Shown piece after piece: positions 19,550-27,321 of a stretch of DNA of 64,000 bases. Source of the DNA: Paenibacillus segetis (GTDB lineage: Bacteria > Bacillota > Bacilli > Paenibacillales > Paenibacillaceae); NCBI RefSeq assembly GCF_014639155.1, contig NZ_BMFT01000005.1, forward strand, positions 186,001-250,000, written 5' to 3'. Under the pieces are notes generated by a model. The model had not been told where the DNA came from. It worked only from the letters and a program-made list of their open reading frames with translations, and searched no databases. Position numbers and translations under genes: made by a program. The stretch's first letter is position 1; every line of letters begins with the position of its first letter.

Positions 19550-19563
19550 TGATAGCGCTAACA
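19550..19563. promoter_or_regulatory. Candidate cre (CcpA) site
   Basis: TGATAGCGCTAACA differs from the cre consensus TGWAARCGYTWNCW at one position and is nearly palindromic around AGCGCT, so it scores on both strands. It lies between the divergent regulator (start 19523) and the importer operon (start 19723), close to the regulator start, where CcpA would block its transcription. Confidence 0.55.
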
Positions 19564-19722
19564 ATCCTATTACATCATATTACATTTCACACTGGCAATG
19601 AGCCCGATTCAAGATCATTGCAGAAGTCTATAAATCGTTGCTTACATCAGTTTTTTAAAAAGTGAAGCTAAATTACTATAAGCTATATCGAAATTAATTC
19701 AGTCAACGGAGGAAGTGTTGAA

Positions 19723-20679
19723 ATGAAGAAAGACAACATGGCTGCGGCAATGTCCTATAAGGGGGACAAAAAATCTTTTTGGGTTAGATATATAGCCCAA
19801 ATTGATCTACAGCTTATGGTAATACCTGCATTGTTGCTTATTTTTATATTTGCATACTTACCTATGTATGGAGTGCTCATGTCATTCCAGGACTACGACA
19901 TATTTGGAGGTTTTTTTAACAGTCCCTGGGTAGGGCTCAAACATTTTAAAATGTTCTTTGATTCTCCCGAGTTTTGGAACGTCATGCGTAACACGGTTGT
20001 CATCAGCTTTTTACGACTGCTTATAGGGTTTCCTGCACCGATTATTTTGGCGCTTATATTAAATGAAGTGGCACATGTACGTTTTAAAAGAATAATTCAG
20101 ACGATCAGCTACCTACCACACTTTCTCTCATGGGTTATTGTATCGGGGTTCGTTATGTCGATATTGGCGACGGAAAATGGGAGCTTGAATATTCTGCTGG
20201 ATAAAATAAATCTAATCCATGAACCGATCAACTTTCTTGCTATTCCTAATTATTTCTGGGGGATTCTTATCTCTACTGGAATATGGAAGGAGATTGGCTT
20301 CTCAGCGATTGTCTATATCGCAGCGATAGCAGGTATTAATCCTGAAGTTTATGAAGCAGCATCTATTGATGGCGCCTCGCGGTTGAAGAAAATCTTGTAT
20401 ATCACGATCCCCGGAATCTCCGGTGTCATTATTATTTTCATGATCTTAGCTGTGGGTGACATTTTGAGCGCGGGTTTTGAAGACATTTTGTTATTAGCGA
20501 AAAATCCTGTGCTGCAAGATGTGTCTGACGTTATCGATACGTATGTGTATCGAGTGGGAATAAAAAATTCGCGATTCTCTTATGCGGCAGCAGTTGGATT
20601 GTATAAGTCATTAATTAGTGTTGTACTGTTGACGATCGCTAATGCGACTGCTCGTAAGTTAGGCCGAAGTCTCTGGTAA
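19723..20679 (+). CDS. Polysaccharide/oligosaccharide ABC transporter permease, LplB type
   Basis: A 318-residue membrane protein with about six helices. It has the LplB/YtcP-family N-terminal pattern LMVIPALLLIFIFAYLPMYGVLMSFQDYDIFGG, then PWVGLKHFKMFF, and the coupling loop YEAASIDGASRLKKILYITIPGISG (about 210-234). A GGAGGAAG site precedes the ATG. It is the first gene of a three-gene importer operon divergent from a YesM/YesN pair. Importers of this group take up complex oligosaccharides such as rhamnogalacturonan or other plant-wall fragments; the substrate here is unknown. No ATPase gene is nearby. Confidence 0.92.
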   Translation: MKKDNMAAAMSYKGDKKSFWVRYIAQIDLQLMVIPALLLIFIFAYLPMYGVLMSFQDYDIFGGFFNSPWVGLKHFKMFFDSPEFWNVMRNTVVISFLRLLIGFPAPIILALILNEVAHVRFKRIIQTISYLPHFLSWVIVSGFVMSILATENGSLNILLDKINLIHEPINFLAIPNYFWGILISTGIWKEIGFSAIVYIAAIAGINPEVYEAASIDGASRLKKILYITIPGISGVIIIFMILAVGDILSAGFEDILLLAKNPVLQDVSDVIDTYVYRVGIKNSRFSYAAAVGLYKSLISVVLLTIANATARKLGRSLW

Positions 20680-20728
20680 AGGGATCATTTGATGTTACAT
20701 AAATTATCGGAATTGTAGGTGGTATGCT

Positions 20729-21622
20729 ATGAAAACAATAAATCCAGATCGTATTTTTATGATCCTAATATACGCATTTTTGATTGTTATGTCTTTTGTG
20801 ATGTTGTATCCATTTTGGAATTCCATTGTCATTTCCTTTAATACAGGATCGGATACTTCGCTTGGGGGGATTACATTTTGGCCCCGTGAGTTTACATTAG
20901 AGAATTATAAGGTTGTCTTCCAAGACAAACGAATGATGAGTGGGTTTGTCATTTCCATTCTGCGAACCATCATAGGTACGGCAATTTCGATAACGTGTAC
21001 TGCTATTTTTGCCTATGGCATGTCTAAGAAGCAATTAATTGGCCGTAAATACTTCATGATCATGTGTATTATTACGATGTATTTTAGTGGCGGCTTGATT
21101 CCAGCTTACTTAATCAACCGAGAGTTAGGTCTGATGGACAGTTTTTGGGTTATGGTAATTCCGAATATCATCAGTGTCTGGAATATGATCATATTCCGAA
21201 CCTTCTTTGTTGAACTACCTGAAGGTCTTGAAGAATCAGCCAAAATAGATGGATGTGGCAATTGGAGAACTTTCTTTAGTATTGTCGTACCCATTTCCGG
21301 GCCTGTCTTTGCCACACTATCACTATTTGCAGCCGTATGGCATTGGAACGATTGGTTTACAGCTAGTATTTATATTACATCGGATCATTTGATGCCTATA
21401 CAAACTTTACTGCAGCAAATTTTGAGTTCCAACATCATGTCGGAGCAGATGATGCAGACGAACGCAGCAGCTCAAGGGCATATGGCCAGCATGCAAAACG
21501 TGACAACCAAGTCGCTTACCATGTCGACAATGCTTGTTGCAACGATACCGATCCTACTCATTTATCCATTTTTGCAAAAGTATTTTACAAAAGGTGTAAT
21601 GATCGGCTCAATTAAGGAATGA
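20729..21622 (+). CDS. Polysaccharide/oligosaccharide ABC transporter permease, YtcP/LplC type
   Basis: A 297-residue membrane permease partner of the preceding gene, 49 bases downstream. It carries the family features DRIFMILIYAFLIVMSFVML (first helix), GGITFWPREFTLENYKVVF, the coupling loop EESAKIDGCGNWRTFFSIVVPISGP and the C-terminal LIYPFLQKYFTKGVMIGSIKE. That last motif is typical of LplC/YtcP permeases. Confidence 0.93.
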   Translation: MKTINPDRIFMILIYAFLIVMSFVMLYPFWNSIVISFNTGSDTSLGGITFWPREFTLENYKVVFQDKRMMSGFVISILRTIIGTAISITCTAIFAYGMSKKQLIGRKYFMIMCIITMYFSGGLIPAYLINRELGLMDSFWVMVIPNIISVWNMIIFRTFFVELPEGLEESAKIDGCGNWRTFFSIVVPISGPVFATLSLFAAVWHWNDWFTASIYITSDHLMPIQTLLQQILSSNIMSEQMMQTNAAAQGHMASMQNVTTKSLTMSTMLVATIPILLIYPFLQKYFTKGVMIGSIKE

Positions 21623-21692
21623 GATTCGTTAGCGAAGGTGTCAAAGCGAAAGCCAAGCTTTTACATACTATATTTTATACGGGGGAATGAAT

Positions 21693-23330
21693 GTGAAGAC
21701 TAGAAAAAAATCAATGTTTCTTTTCCTTGCTCTTATGTTAAGTATGAGTGTTATGCTCTCAGCTTGTGGTAAGGGGGGAGAGTCATCCAATCAGAAAGAA
21801 GCTGCGGGCCAAGGGGATGTCGGGGATTTTGTTCTAGGGGAGACGCCGTTGAAGTTTTCCTTCTATGGTAACTATGATTGGTACACGATGAATCCATGGG
21901 GTCAAGATCCTGCAACGAAATGGATTCAAGAGAATAAAAAAGTGACGGTAGAGGCGATTCAATCGGGTGGGACGGCTCTGCAGAAATTTAACACCATGAT
22001 TGCGTCGGGCCAATTACCGGATGTAATTTGGGGAGACCGTGGGACAGATGTAGAGAAGCTTAGAAAGGCGGGCAAGCTTGTACCACTGGATGCTTATTTG
22101 GATAAATACCCTAATTTGAAAAAGTGGGCTGGAGAGAAGACGCTGAATATGCTGCGTTCTGAGGATGGCAAGCTGTACCAGTTCCCGAACTGGTATACCA
22201 AAAGACCGATGGGTAACGGTGGATATGCTATAAATAATAAGATATATAAGGAATTAGGAGCACCGAGACTAGAAACCTTTGACGATTTATATAGCTATTT
22301 AAAGCTAGTAAAGGAAAAGCATCCTGATATCATTCCATTTGAAGTGGGTATCTCAGGTCAAGGCATTGATTTTCTTTATGCAGGTATGTCAGAAGATCGT
22401 ACTGTGGGACATTTGGTGAATCGTGCAGTTCCTGATGGCAATGAATTGAAATCTTTGTTTAGCGATCCAATCTATCGCGAGTCCATGGTATTTGCTAACA
22501 AACTGTTTAGAGAGAAATTAATTACCCAAGATGCAATTACCCAGACGCGGGATCAGGTGAAAGAGAAAATTAATAATGGTAAGGTTGCTATATATGGTGA
22601 TTTCACGACTACCGTTCTAGGAACAGAAGCTAATAGCCTCTTGAAAGCTAAAGATCCGGAAGATGGTTACACAATGATCTGGCCACTTCATAAAGAGGGA
22701 GTTGATCCGAATAAGGTCTGGGTTAATGAGTTTGATACCCTGGGTTGGAATGTCAGTGTGATTACAACTGCGGCGAAAAATCCAGAAGGCATATTCGCTT
22801 ATTTAGATTGGCTGACAGGAGAAGAGGGCGAACGGATTATTTTCTGGGGACCTGAAGGCACCTATTGGCAGGGAACAAGCGATACTGGTGCACCTTTGTA
22901 TACGGAACACTATAAAAATGATGTTGAAGAGCGAACTAAATTGATGGCGATATGGGATACATTCCAATGGGCAGGGAATACGACGTTTATCGATGAATCT
23001 AAATCAGTGAATGAAATGAACCTTCCAGAAGATAAGCGGGATTGGGCTACTGTGTCACAGACAAGTGTTGCTTGGAAGACATCATTTGATGCGACGGAAT
23101 TTGGTAATATTAATCCACTTCCAGATTCAGAAGAAGGGATTATTATGCAGCGAATTGCTGACATTGCTGATCAGGTTCGGGCCAAGGCCTTATTTGCCAA
23201 GGATGAGCAAGAAGTCATTTCATTGCTGGATAAGGCAGAGCAGGACGCACAAAATGCTGGGTATGAGAAGCTTCTAAAGTTTCAGACGAAAAAATGGCAA
23301 GAGAATTTGAAAAAAATAAGTGGATCATAA
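21693..23330 (+). CDS. Solute-binding lipoprotein of the LplA/YtcQ type
   Basis: A 545-residue lipoprotein, long for a sugar-binding protein but normal for the LplA/YtcQ group. I favour GTG 21693, because GGGGG lies seven bases before it; an ATG at 21687 is in frame but only one base from that site. The signal peptide ends in MLSMSVMLSAC with the lipobox LSAC. The mature protein is rich in Trp and Lys, as usual in the family (for example GEEGERIIFWGPEGTYWQ). It captures the oligosaccharide for the two permeases encoded upstream. A strong terminator follows, closing the operon. Confidence 0.92.
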   Translation: MKTRKKSMFLFLALMLSMSVMLSACGKGGESSNQKEAAGQGDVGDFVLGETPLKFSFYGNYDWYTMNPWGQDPATKWIQENKKVTVEAIQSGGTALQKFNTMIASGQLPDVIWGDRGTDVEKLRKAGKLVPLDAYLDKYPNLKKWAGEKTLNMLRSEDGKLYQFPNWYTKRPMGNGGYAINNKIYKELGAPRLETFDDLYSYLKLVKEKHPDIIPFEVGISGQGIDFLYAGMSEDRTVGHLVNRAVPDGNELKSLFSDPIYRESMVFANKLFREKLITQDAITQTRDQVKEKINNGKVAIYGDFTTTVLGTEANSLLKAKDPEDGYTMIWPLHKEGVDPNKVWVNEFDTLGWNVSVITTAAKNPEGIFAYLDWLTGEEGERIIFWGPEGTYWQGTSDTGAPLYTEHYKNDVEERTKLMAIWDTFQWAGNTTFIDESKSVNEMNLPEDKRDWATVSQTSVAWKTSFDATEFGNINPLPDSEEGIIMQRIADIADQVRAKALFAKDEQEVISLLDKAEQDAQNAGYEKLLKFQTKKWQENLKKISGS

Positions 23331-23341
23331 TAAATAGATAG

Positions 23342-23380
23342 AACAAAAGAATGCAGGTAACCCTGCATTCTTTTGTTTAT
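23342..23380. terminator. Rho-independent terminator of the LplA-type importer operon
   Basis: A perfect 16-base stem, 23342-23357 (AACAAAAGAATGCAGG) with 23362-23377, and a TAAC loop. T-rich ends on both strands allow termination from either side. Confidence 0.9.
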
Positions 23381-23484
23381 TCCATAGGGAAATGGTAGGT
23401 CACGATGTCGTTGGGATCTTACCTGCCATGATCAAAGTATCTATACCCTTATACTGAAAAAGAGCATTTCATTCAGGAGTTGAA

Positions 23485-23700
23485 TTACTCCAATATCCGA
23501 TTTTCTACATCCTTCATGTTGTTTTGTTGATCTGTTTCTCGATTTTGCCCGGTGAACTCCTGTCCTTGCTCTGTAGGAGCATCCCCGCTGACACTTCGCG
23601 CAAAATTGGTAAACAGCGCTTTTTTAGCATCAATTTCATGTTTCTTGTGTAAAAGTTCCTGTGGGTCATTGGTAAGTTTGCCCGAATGATCTGTAGCCAT
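23485..23700 (-). CDS. Small hydrophilic protein of unknown function
   Basis: A 71-residue soluble protein, MATDHSGKLTNDPQELLHKK at its start, rich in Gln, Asn, Asp, Glu and Lys, with no membrane segment and no cysteine. I do not recognise the family. It is supported as a real gene by a strong AGGAGGG site seven bases before its ATG and by a promoter-like sequence just upstream. The composition resembles small stress- or spore-associated proteins, but no SASP motif is visible. It stands alone between the importer operon terminator and the sodA terminus. Confidence 0.65.
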   Translation of the reverse strand: MATDHSGKLTNDPQELLHKKHEIDAKKALFTNFARSVSGDAPTEQGQEFTGQNRETDQQNNMKDVENRILE

Positions 23701-23731
23701 AAATATCCCTCCTTGGCAAAGTGATATGGGT

Positions 23732-23760
23732 ATTATACCCCGTTGGTAACTTTTCCAAAC
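23732..23760 (-). promoter_or_regulatory. Promoter-like site of the small protein gene
   Basis: On the minus strand: GTTTGG (23755-23760), 14 bases, then GGGTATAAT (23732-23740). It can be read as a sigma-A -10 (TATAAT) with a weak -35, or as a general-stress (sigma-B-like GTTT-N14-GGGTAT) promoter. The -10 lies in the palindrome GGGTATTATACCC (23728-23740). The two readings cannot be separated from sequence alone. Confidence 0.4.
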
Positions 23761-23792
23761 GAAGAAGAGAGGATGGTTCGCTTGCCCACTAT

Positions 23793-24407
23793 CTACTTCT
23801 TAGCCGCAGCATATCGCTTATTAACTTCATCCCAATTGACGACGTTCCAGAAGGCTGCGATGTAGTCAGGCCGTTTGTTCTGATATTTCAAGTAATAAGC
23901 ATGTTCCCATACATCGAGACCGAGGATCGGGGTCTGGCCATCAGAGAGTGGGTTATCCTGGTTAGCTGTGCTCGTTACGGCGAGCTTACCATCTTTATTG
24001 ACTACGAGCCAGGCCCAGCCACTTCCGAAACGGGTTGTTGCAGCTTTGGCAAAGTCTTCTTTAAATTTTTCAAATCCACCAAGTTCGCTGTCGATTGCTG
24101 CCTTAATCGGGCCATTTGGGGCACCTCCACCACCTGGTCCGATGATACTCCAGAATAGAGTATGGTTGGCGTGTCCACCACCATTGTTCCGCACTGCCGT
24201 GCGGATGTTCTCAGGCACATCACTCAGATGGATGAGTAGTTCTTCTACGCTTTTACTTTGAAGTTCGGGTGCATTCTCTAGAGCCGCGTTAAGATTAGTA
24301 ACGTAAGTATTGTGGTGCCGATCATGATGGATGATCATCGTTTGCTCGTCGATATAAGGCTCAAGTGCGTTTGCTGGATAAGGCAAAGAGGGTAATTGAT
24401 GTGACAC
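23793..24407 (-). CDS. sodA: Superoxide dismutase, Mn/Fe type
   Basis: A 204-residue enzyme that dismutates superoxide to hydrogen peroxide and oxygen. The start is GTG 24407 ([20 protein letters not shown]), eight bases after GGAGG; the frame is open 39 codons further upstream, but those residues do not belong to the family. All four metal ligands are present: His27 (IIHHDRHH), His82 (NHTLFW), Asp165 and His169 (LDVWEHAYY). The motif [10 protein letters not shown] with GSGWAWLVV is typical of the manganese form in Bacillus relatives. It is monocistronic. A second, fused dismutase gene lies at 29462. Confidence 0.96.
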   Translation of the reverse strand: MSHQLPSLPYPANALEPYIDEQTMIIHHDRHHNTYVTNLNAALENAPELQSKSVEELLIHLSDVPENIRTAVRNNGGGHANHTLFWSIIGPGGGGAPNGPIKAAIDSELGGFEKFKEDFAKAATTRFGSGWAWLVVNKDGKLAVTSTANQDNPLSDGQTPILGLDVWEHAYYLKYQNKRPDYIAAFWNVVNWDEVNKRYAAAKK

Positions 24408-24648
24408 GGTAGATGCCTCCTGATTATGATAGTAGATTTGTTGAATTCTCGTTGGTAGGATGTCCAAAGTAAATATTAAATATAGACAACTTGAATAAAT
24501 GAAGAGTGATTTTAGATTAATCATTAGGTGGTACCTCCGATGACAATGAGTTTTGTTAAGGCAGTGTTAACGCTCCTATTTTTTGACATTTACCAACAAT
24601 TTATGCACTTACATTTCCAGCACTTGAAAATTTTTTGAATAAATCTAA

Positions 24649-24676
24649 TGTAAACGCTTAATATAAAGCGCTTACA
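24649..24676. promoter_or_regulatory. Two adjoining cre-like sites
   Basis: TGTAAACGCTTAAT (24649-24662) and, on the minus strand, TGTAAGCGCTTTAT (24662-24675) each differ from cre consensus TGWAARCGYTWNCW at one position. They share one base, so two CcpA dimers could bind side by side. They lie about 160-185 bases upstream of the acetyltransferase gene and about 240-270 bases upstream of sodA. Confidence 0.45.
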
Positions 24677-24766
24677 GAAGAAAAATGATGTATTCTGGAG
24701 ATTATTATGGTTTAATGGACAAAGAAGAAGTTATTTCTCGTTTTTTGTCTAGATTCAACTATTCGG

Positions 24767-24801
24767 TTGATGTAAAAACTGTGTTTTACATTTTACATCA
24801 A
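24767..24801. promoter_or_regulatory. Inverted repeat, possible operator of the acetyltransferase gene
   Basis: TTGATGTAAAA (24767-24777) is repeated inverted at 24791-24801, with an inner TGTAAAA/TTTTACA pair (24771-24777/24784-24790). It ends 32 bases before the acetyltransferase start, where a repressor could act. I do not recognise the regulator. Confidence 0.45.
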
Positions 24802-24833
24802 TCTATCTTGCGTTGGAAAAGGGAGATCAGAGC

Positions 24834-25277
24834 ATGCGTATCCGTTCCTTTCAGTTGAGTGATGTTAATCAAGTGATGGAGCTTTTGCAGGTTGCCTTAT
24901 CGGAAGATTGTTACGAAGACACTAAGCGGGCGTTTGCCAGACAACTGTCTTGGGATTCAGAGTTAATCATGATCGCGGAAGTGGATGATGAAATCGTTGG
25001 AGCTTTAATCGGTACCATCGATAAGAAGGATCTGGGTTGTATTTACCGGATTGCCATTCACCCTGATTACCGACGCCGTGGGGCTGGCAAGAGTCTAGTT
25101 GCTGCTATGGAACAACGGTTCCAACAGCGTAATGTTCACCGTATTATGATTGCGGGGGACGAGCACAACAAAGCGGTTATGCCGTTGTATGAAGCGATGG
25201 GATATGGAGCAAATAAGTTTCTAGAGGCGTTTCAGAAGCTTAACATAGCTGCTGTCCATTCGTTGTCGGGATCTTAA
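24834..25277 (+). CDS. GNAT family N-acetyltransferase
   Basis: A 147-residue cytosolic enzyme. The ATG at 24834 (MRIRSFQLSDVNQVMELL) follows GGGAG; an upstream TTG in frame has no site. The GNAT fold is clear: an N-terminal helix, the strand pair ELIMIAEVDDEIVGALIG, and the acetyl-CoA loop IYRIAIHPDYRRRGAGKSLV (the RRxGxGxxL form), then a C-terminal NKAVMPLYEAMGY. It transfers acetyl from acetyl-CoA to an amine, but the substrate cannot be told. A terminator follows. Confidence 0.9.
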   Translation: MRIRSFQLSDVNQVMELLQVALSEDCYEDTKRAFARQLSWDSELIMIAEVDDEIVGALIGTIDKKDLGCIYRIAIHPDYRRRGAGKSLVAAMEQRFQQRNVHRIMIAGDEHNKAVMPLYEAMGYGANKFLEAFQKLNIAAVHSLSGS

Positions 25278-25314
25278 TCGGGCCAATACCGGGATTTGTA
25301 TATTGGAAATGACT

Positions 25315-25362
25315 AAGCATATCTTACGTCCATTGCAATTGGACGGTGGATATGCTTTTCTA
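25315..25362 (+). terminator. Rho-independent terminator
   Basis: AAGCATATC (25315-25323) pairs with GATATGCTT (25349-25357), with an inner CGTCC/GGACG pair, followed by TTTC and AT-rich sequence. It ends the acetyltransferase transcript. Confidence 0.7.
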
Positions 25363-25417
25363 TTATTAGTATATTAAAATTTTTAAATAGCTAATTGAGC
25401 TATATACGAGGTGCAGA

Positions 25418-25990
25418 ATGGAACCTGTTATTCCTGACGAAAAGGCCATTAAGCCGCCCCATAAGATTTGGATTTTGGAATTATGGGATATGTGTAAAAT
25501 GGCTGTGATAGCTATCGCGATCATGTTGCTGTTAAATATATTTGTGTTTAATTTGTCCTTGGTAAAAGGGCAGTCAATGGAACCTACCTTGGAGAATAGT
25601 GAGCGGTTATTTGTAGATAAACTGGTGTATCATTTCGCCTCACCAAAGAGTGGTGATGTTGTAGTACTTAAAGACCCTAGTACGGGGCCTGATCGAAAAA
25701 CGTTTCTGGTTAAACGAGTTATAGCAAAGCCTGGGGATACGGTAGAGGTTCGCGAACATGAGTTGTTTGTTAATGGTCAACCTAAGAGTGAGCCTTATAC
25801 AGATGTCATAATTGAGGATAGCGACTTTAAGCCGCTGACCCTTGGGAAGGACGAGTATTTCGTCATGGGTGATAATCGTCATGCTGGACGGAGTAAAGAC
25901 AGCCGTTATTTCGGAAGTGTGAAGAAAAGTCAGATTGTGGGACGGGCTGAGTTTGTGTTTTGGCCTATCTCTAAAATACGTAGTCTGTAG
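25418..25990 (+). CDS. sipS: Type I signal peptidase
   Basis: A 190-residue membrane protease with one N-terminal helix (about 27-47) and an extracellular catalytic domain. It removes signal peptides from secreted proteins. The nucleophile is Ser53 in GQSMEPTL and the general base is Lys99 in FLVKRVIAKPGD; the later boxes MGDNRHAGRSKDSR and GRAEFVFWP are intact. The length and single membrane segment fit the Bacillus SipS/SipT group. The gene is probably one of several sip paralogues in the genome, so the exact symbol is approximate. queG begins 47 bases downstream. Confidence 0.93.
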   Translation: MEPVIPDEKAIKPPHKIWILELWDMCKMAVIAIAIMLLLNIFVFNLSLVKGQSMEPTLENSERLFVDKLVYHFASPKSGDVVVLKDPSTGPDRKTFLVKRVIAKPGDTVEVREHELFVNGQPKSEPYTDVIIEDSDFKPLTLGKDEYFVMGDNRHAGRSKDSRYFGSVKKSQIVGRAEFVFWPISKIRSL

Positions 25991-26037
25991 TAAAAGCTGA
26001 AATGACGACATCAAGAAGAGAACGGAGGGGTGATGAG

Positions 26038-27228
26038 GTGGACAACGGCTTGAATATCCGTAAAAATTCGGAAACGAAATGGGCTGAATTGAAGCGAGAA
26101 ATTCAGGAGGCTGCCCCGTCGCTAGGGATCGATGATATAGGATTTGCCTCTGCGGATCCCTTCCATTCATTGAAGGCGGTGTTATTAGACCGCCGTGAGA
26201 AGGGGTATGAATCTGGATTCGAAGAACCTGATATTGATAAGCGGATTTATCCAGAGTTATCTTTTGAGGGACAACCAGAATCGCTTATTTCTATTGCGGT
26301 AGCCTATCCTTCCAAGATGGACAACCCCCCTAAGTCAGAACCGGGTCAACGTCGGGGAATTTTGGCGAGATCAGCATGGGGGCGTGATTATCATCTGGTG
26401 CTTCGTGAAGCGATGCTGAAACTGGAGGCGTTTATTACTGAACGTGTTCCCGATGCAAGGATTGAAAATATGGTTGATACAGGCGCTTTAGTGGATCGTG
26501 CGGTAGCTGATCGTGCTGGAATTGGCTTTAAAGGTAAGAACTGCTTAATTATTTCTCCAAAATGGGGGACATGGGTTTACCTTGGTGAGTTAATCACGAA
26601 TATTCCATTTCCACCGGATACTCCGGTAACTGAAGATTGTGGAGAATGCACGAAGTGTCTAGATGCCTGTCCAACGGGAGCGTTGGTGGGACCCGGTGTA
26701 TTGAATGCTCAGCGGTGTATTTCTTTTCAGACGCAAACTAAAGGCTTCGTAGAAGAAGAATTTATGATAAAAATGGGAAATCGATTATATGGTTGTGATA
26801 CATGCCAAGTAGTTTGTCCCAAGAATAAAGGGAAATACTGGAACCATCGTCCTGAGCTTCAGCCAGACCCAGAAACGGTTAAACCACTACTCTTACCGAT
26901 TTTGGACCTAAGTAATCGTCAGTTTAAGGAACGCTTCGGAAGTAGTGCTGCAGCTTGGAGAGGCAAGAACCCCATTCAACGAAATGCGATCATTGCTTTA
27001 GGAAACTTTAAAGATCCCGCATCTGTGCCGAAATTAATAGATATACTGCAAAAAGATTCAAGACCTGTGATGCGAGGAACAGCGGCTTGGGCATTAAGCC
27101 GAATCGGGGGAGCAGAAGCGCTAGAGGCTATTGTCAAGGCCATTGCTACCGAGAGTGACGAAGATGTACTGAAACGTTTGCATACGGCAGAGAGCAAGCT
27201 TAAGGCAGCAGTAACTCCCGATGTTTGA
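26038..27228 (+). CDS. queG: Epoxyqueuosine reductase
   Basis: A 396-residue cobalamin- and iron-sulfur-dependent enzyme that performs the last step of queuosine synthesis on tRNA. I choose GTG 26038, seven bases after GGAGGGG, over an ATG twelve codons upstream with no site. Family motifs: the N-terminal domain with GIDDIGFASADPF, DTGALVDRAVADRAGIGFKGKN (cofactor region), two 4Fe-4S clusters from CGECTKCLDACPTGAL plus CISFQT and YGCDTCQVVCP. C-terminal HEAT repeats (PIQRNAIIALGNF and RGTAAWALSRIGG) bind tRNA in the longer QueG forms. Confidence 0.94.
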   Translation: MDNGLNIRKNSETKWAELKREIQEAAPSLGIDDIGFASADPFHSLKAVLLDRREKGYESGFEEPDIDKRIYPELSFEGQPESLISIAVAYPSKMDNPPKSEPGQRRGILARSAWGRDYHLVLREAMLKLEAFITERVPDARIENMVDTGALVDRAVADRAGIGFKGKNCLIISPKWGTWVYLGELITNIPFPPDTPVTEDCGECTKCLDACPTGALVGPGVLNAQRCISFQTQTKGFVEEEFMIKMGNRLYGCDTCQVVCPKNKGKYWNHRPELQPDPETVKPLLLPILDLSNRQFKERFGSSAAAWRGKNPIQRNAIIALGNFKDPASVPKLIDILQKDSRPVMRGTAAWALSRIGGAEALEAIVKAIATESDEDVLKRLHTAESKLKAAVTPDV

Positions 27229-27321
27229 TGATATACTACAATGTATGGGTTGCGCTCAGCATAGGTTGAGATTTGGCAGTAGGCACAAAGGGGAGCTTTG
27301 ACATCTGGGGGGATCGAGTGT

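Larger units (their letters stand above)
24408..24833. other. Intergenic region between sodA and the acetyltransferase gene
   Basis: A divergent regulatory region of 426 bases. It contains two adjoining cre-like palindromes (24649-24676) and an inverted repeat of TTGATGTAAAA (24767-24801), listed separately. It is AT-rich. No convincing small gene was seen; the open frame on the minus strand across 24408-24524 is an upstream continuation of sodA without its own start site. Confidence 0.6.

Noticed and set aside
24408..24524. 39-residue N-terminal extension of sodA that could be read as a hydrophobic leader
   Set aside because: A GGAGG site eight bases before GTG 24407 gives the standard MnSOD N-terminus, and the extension is not a convincing signal peptide.
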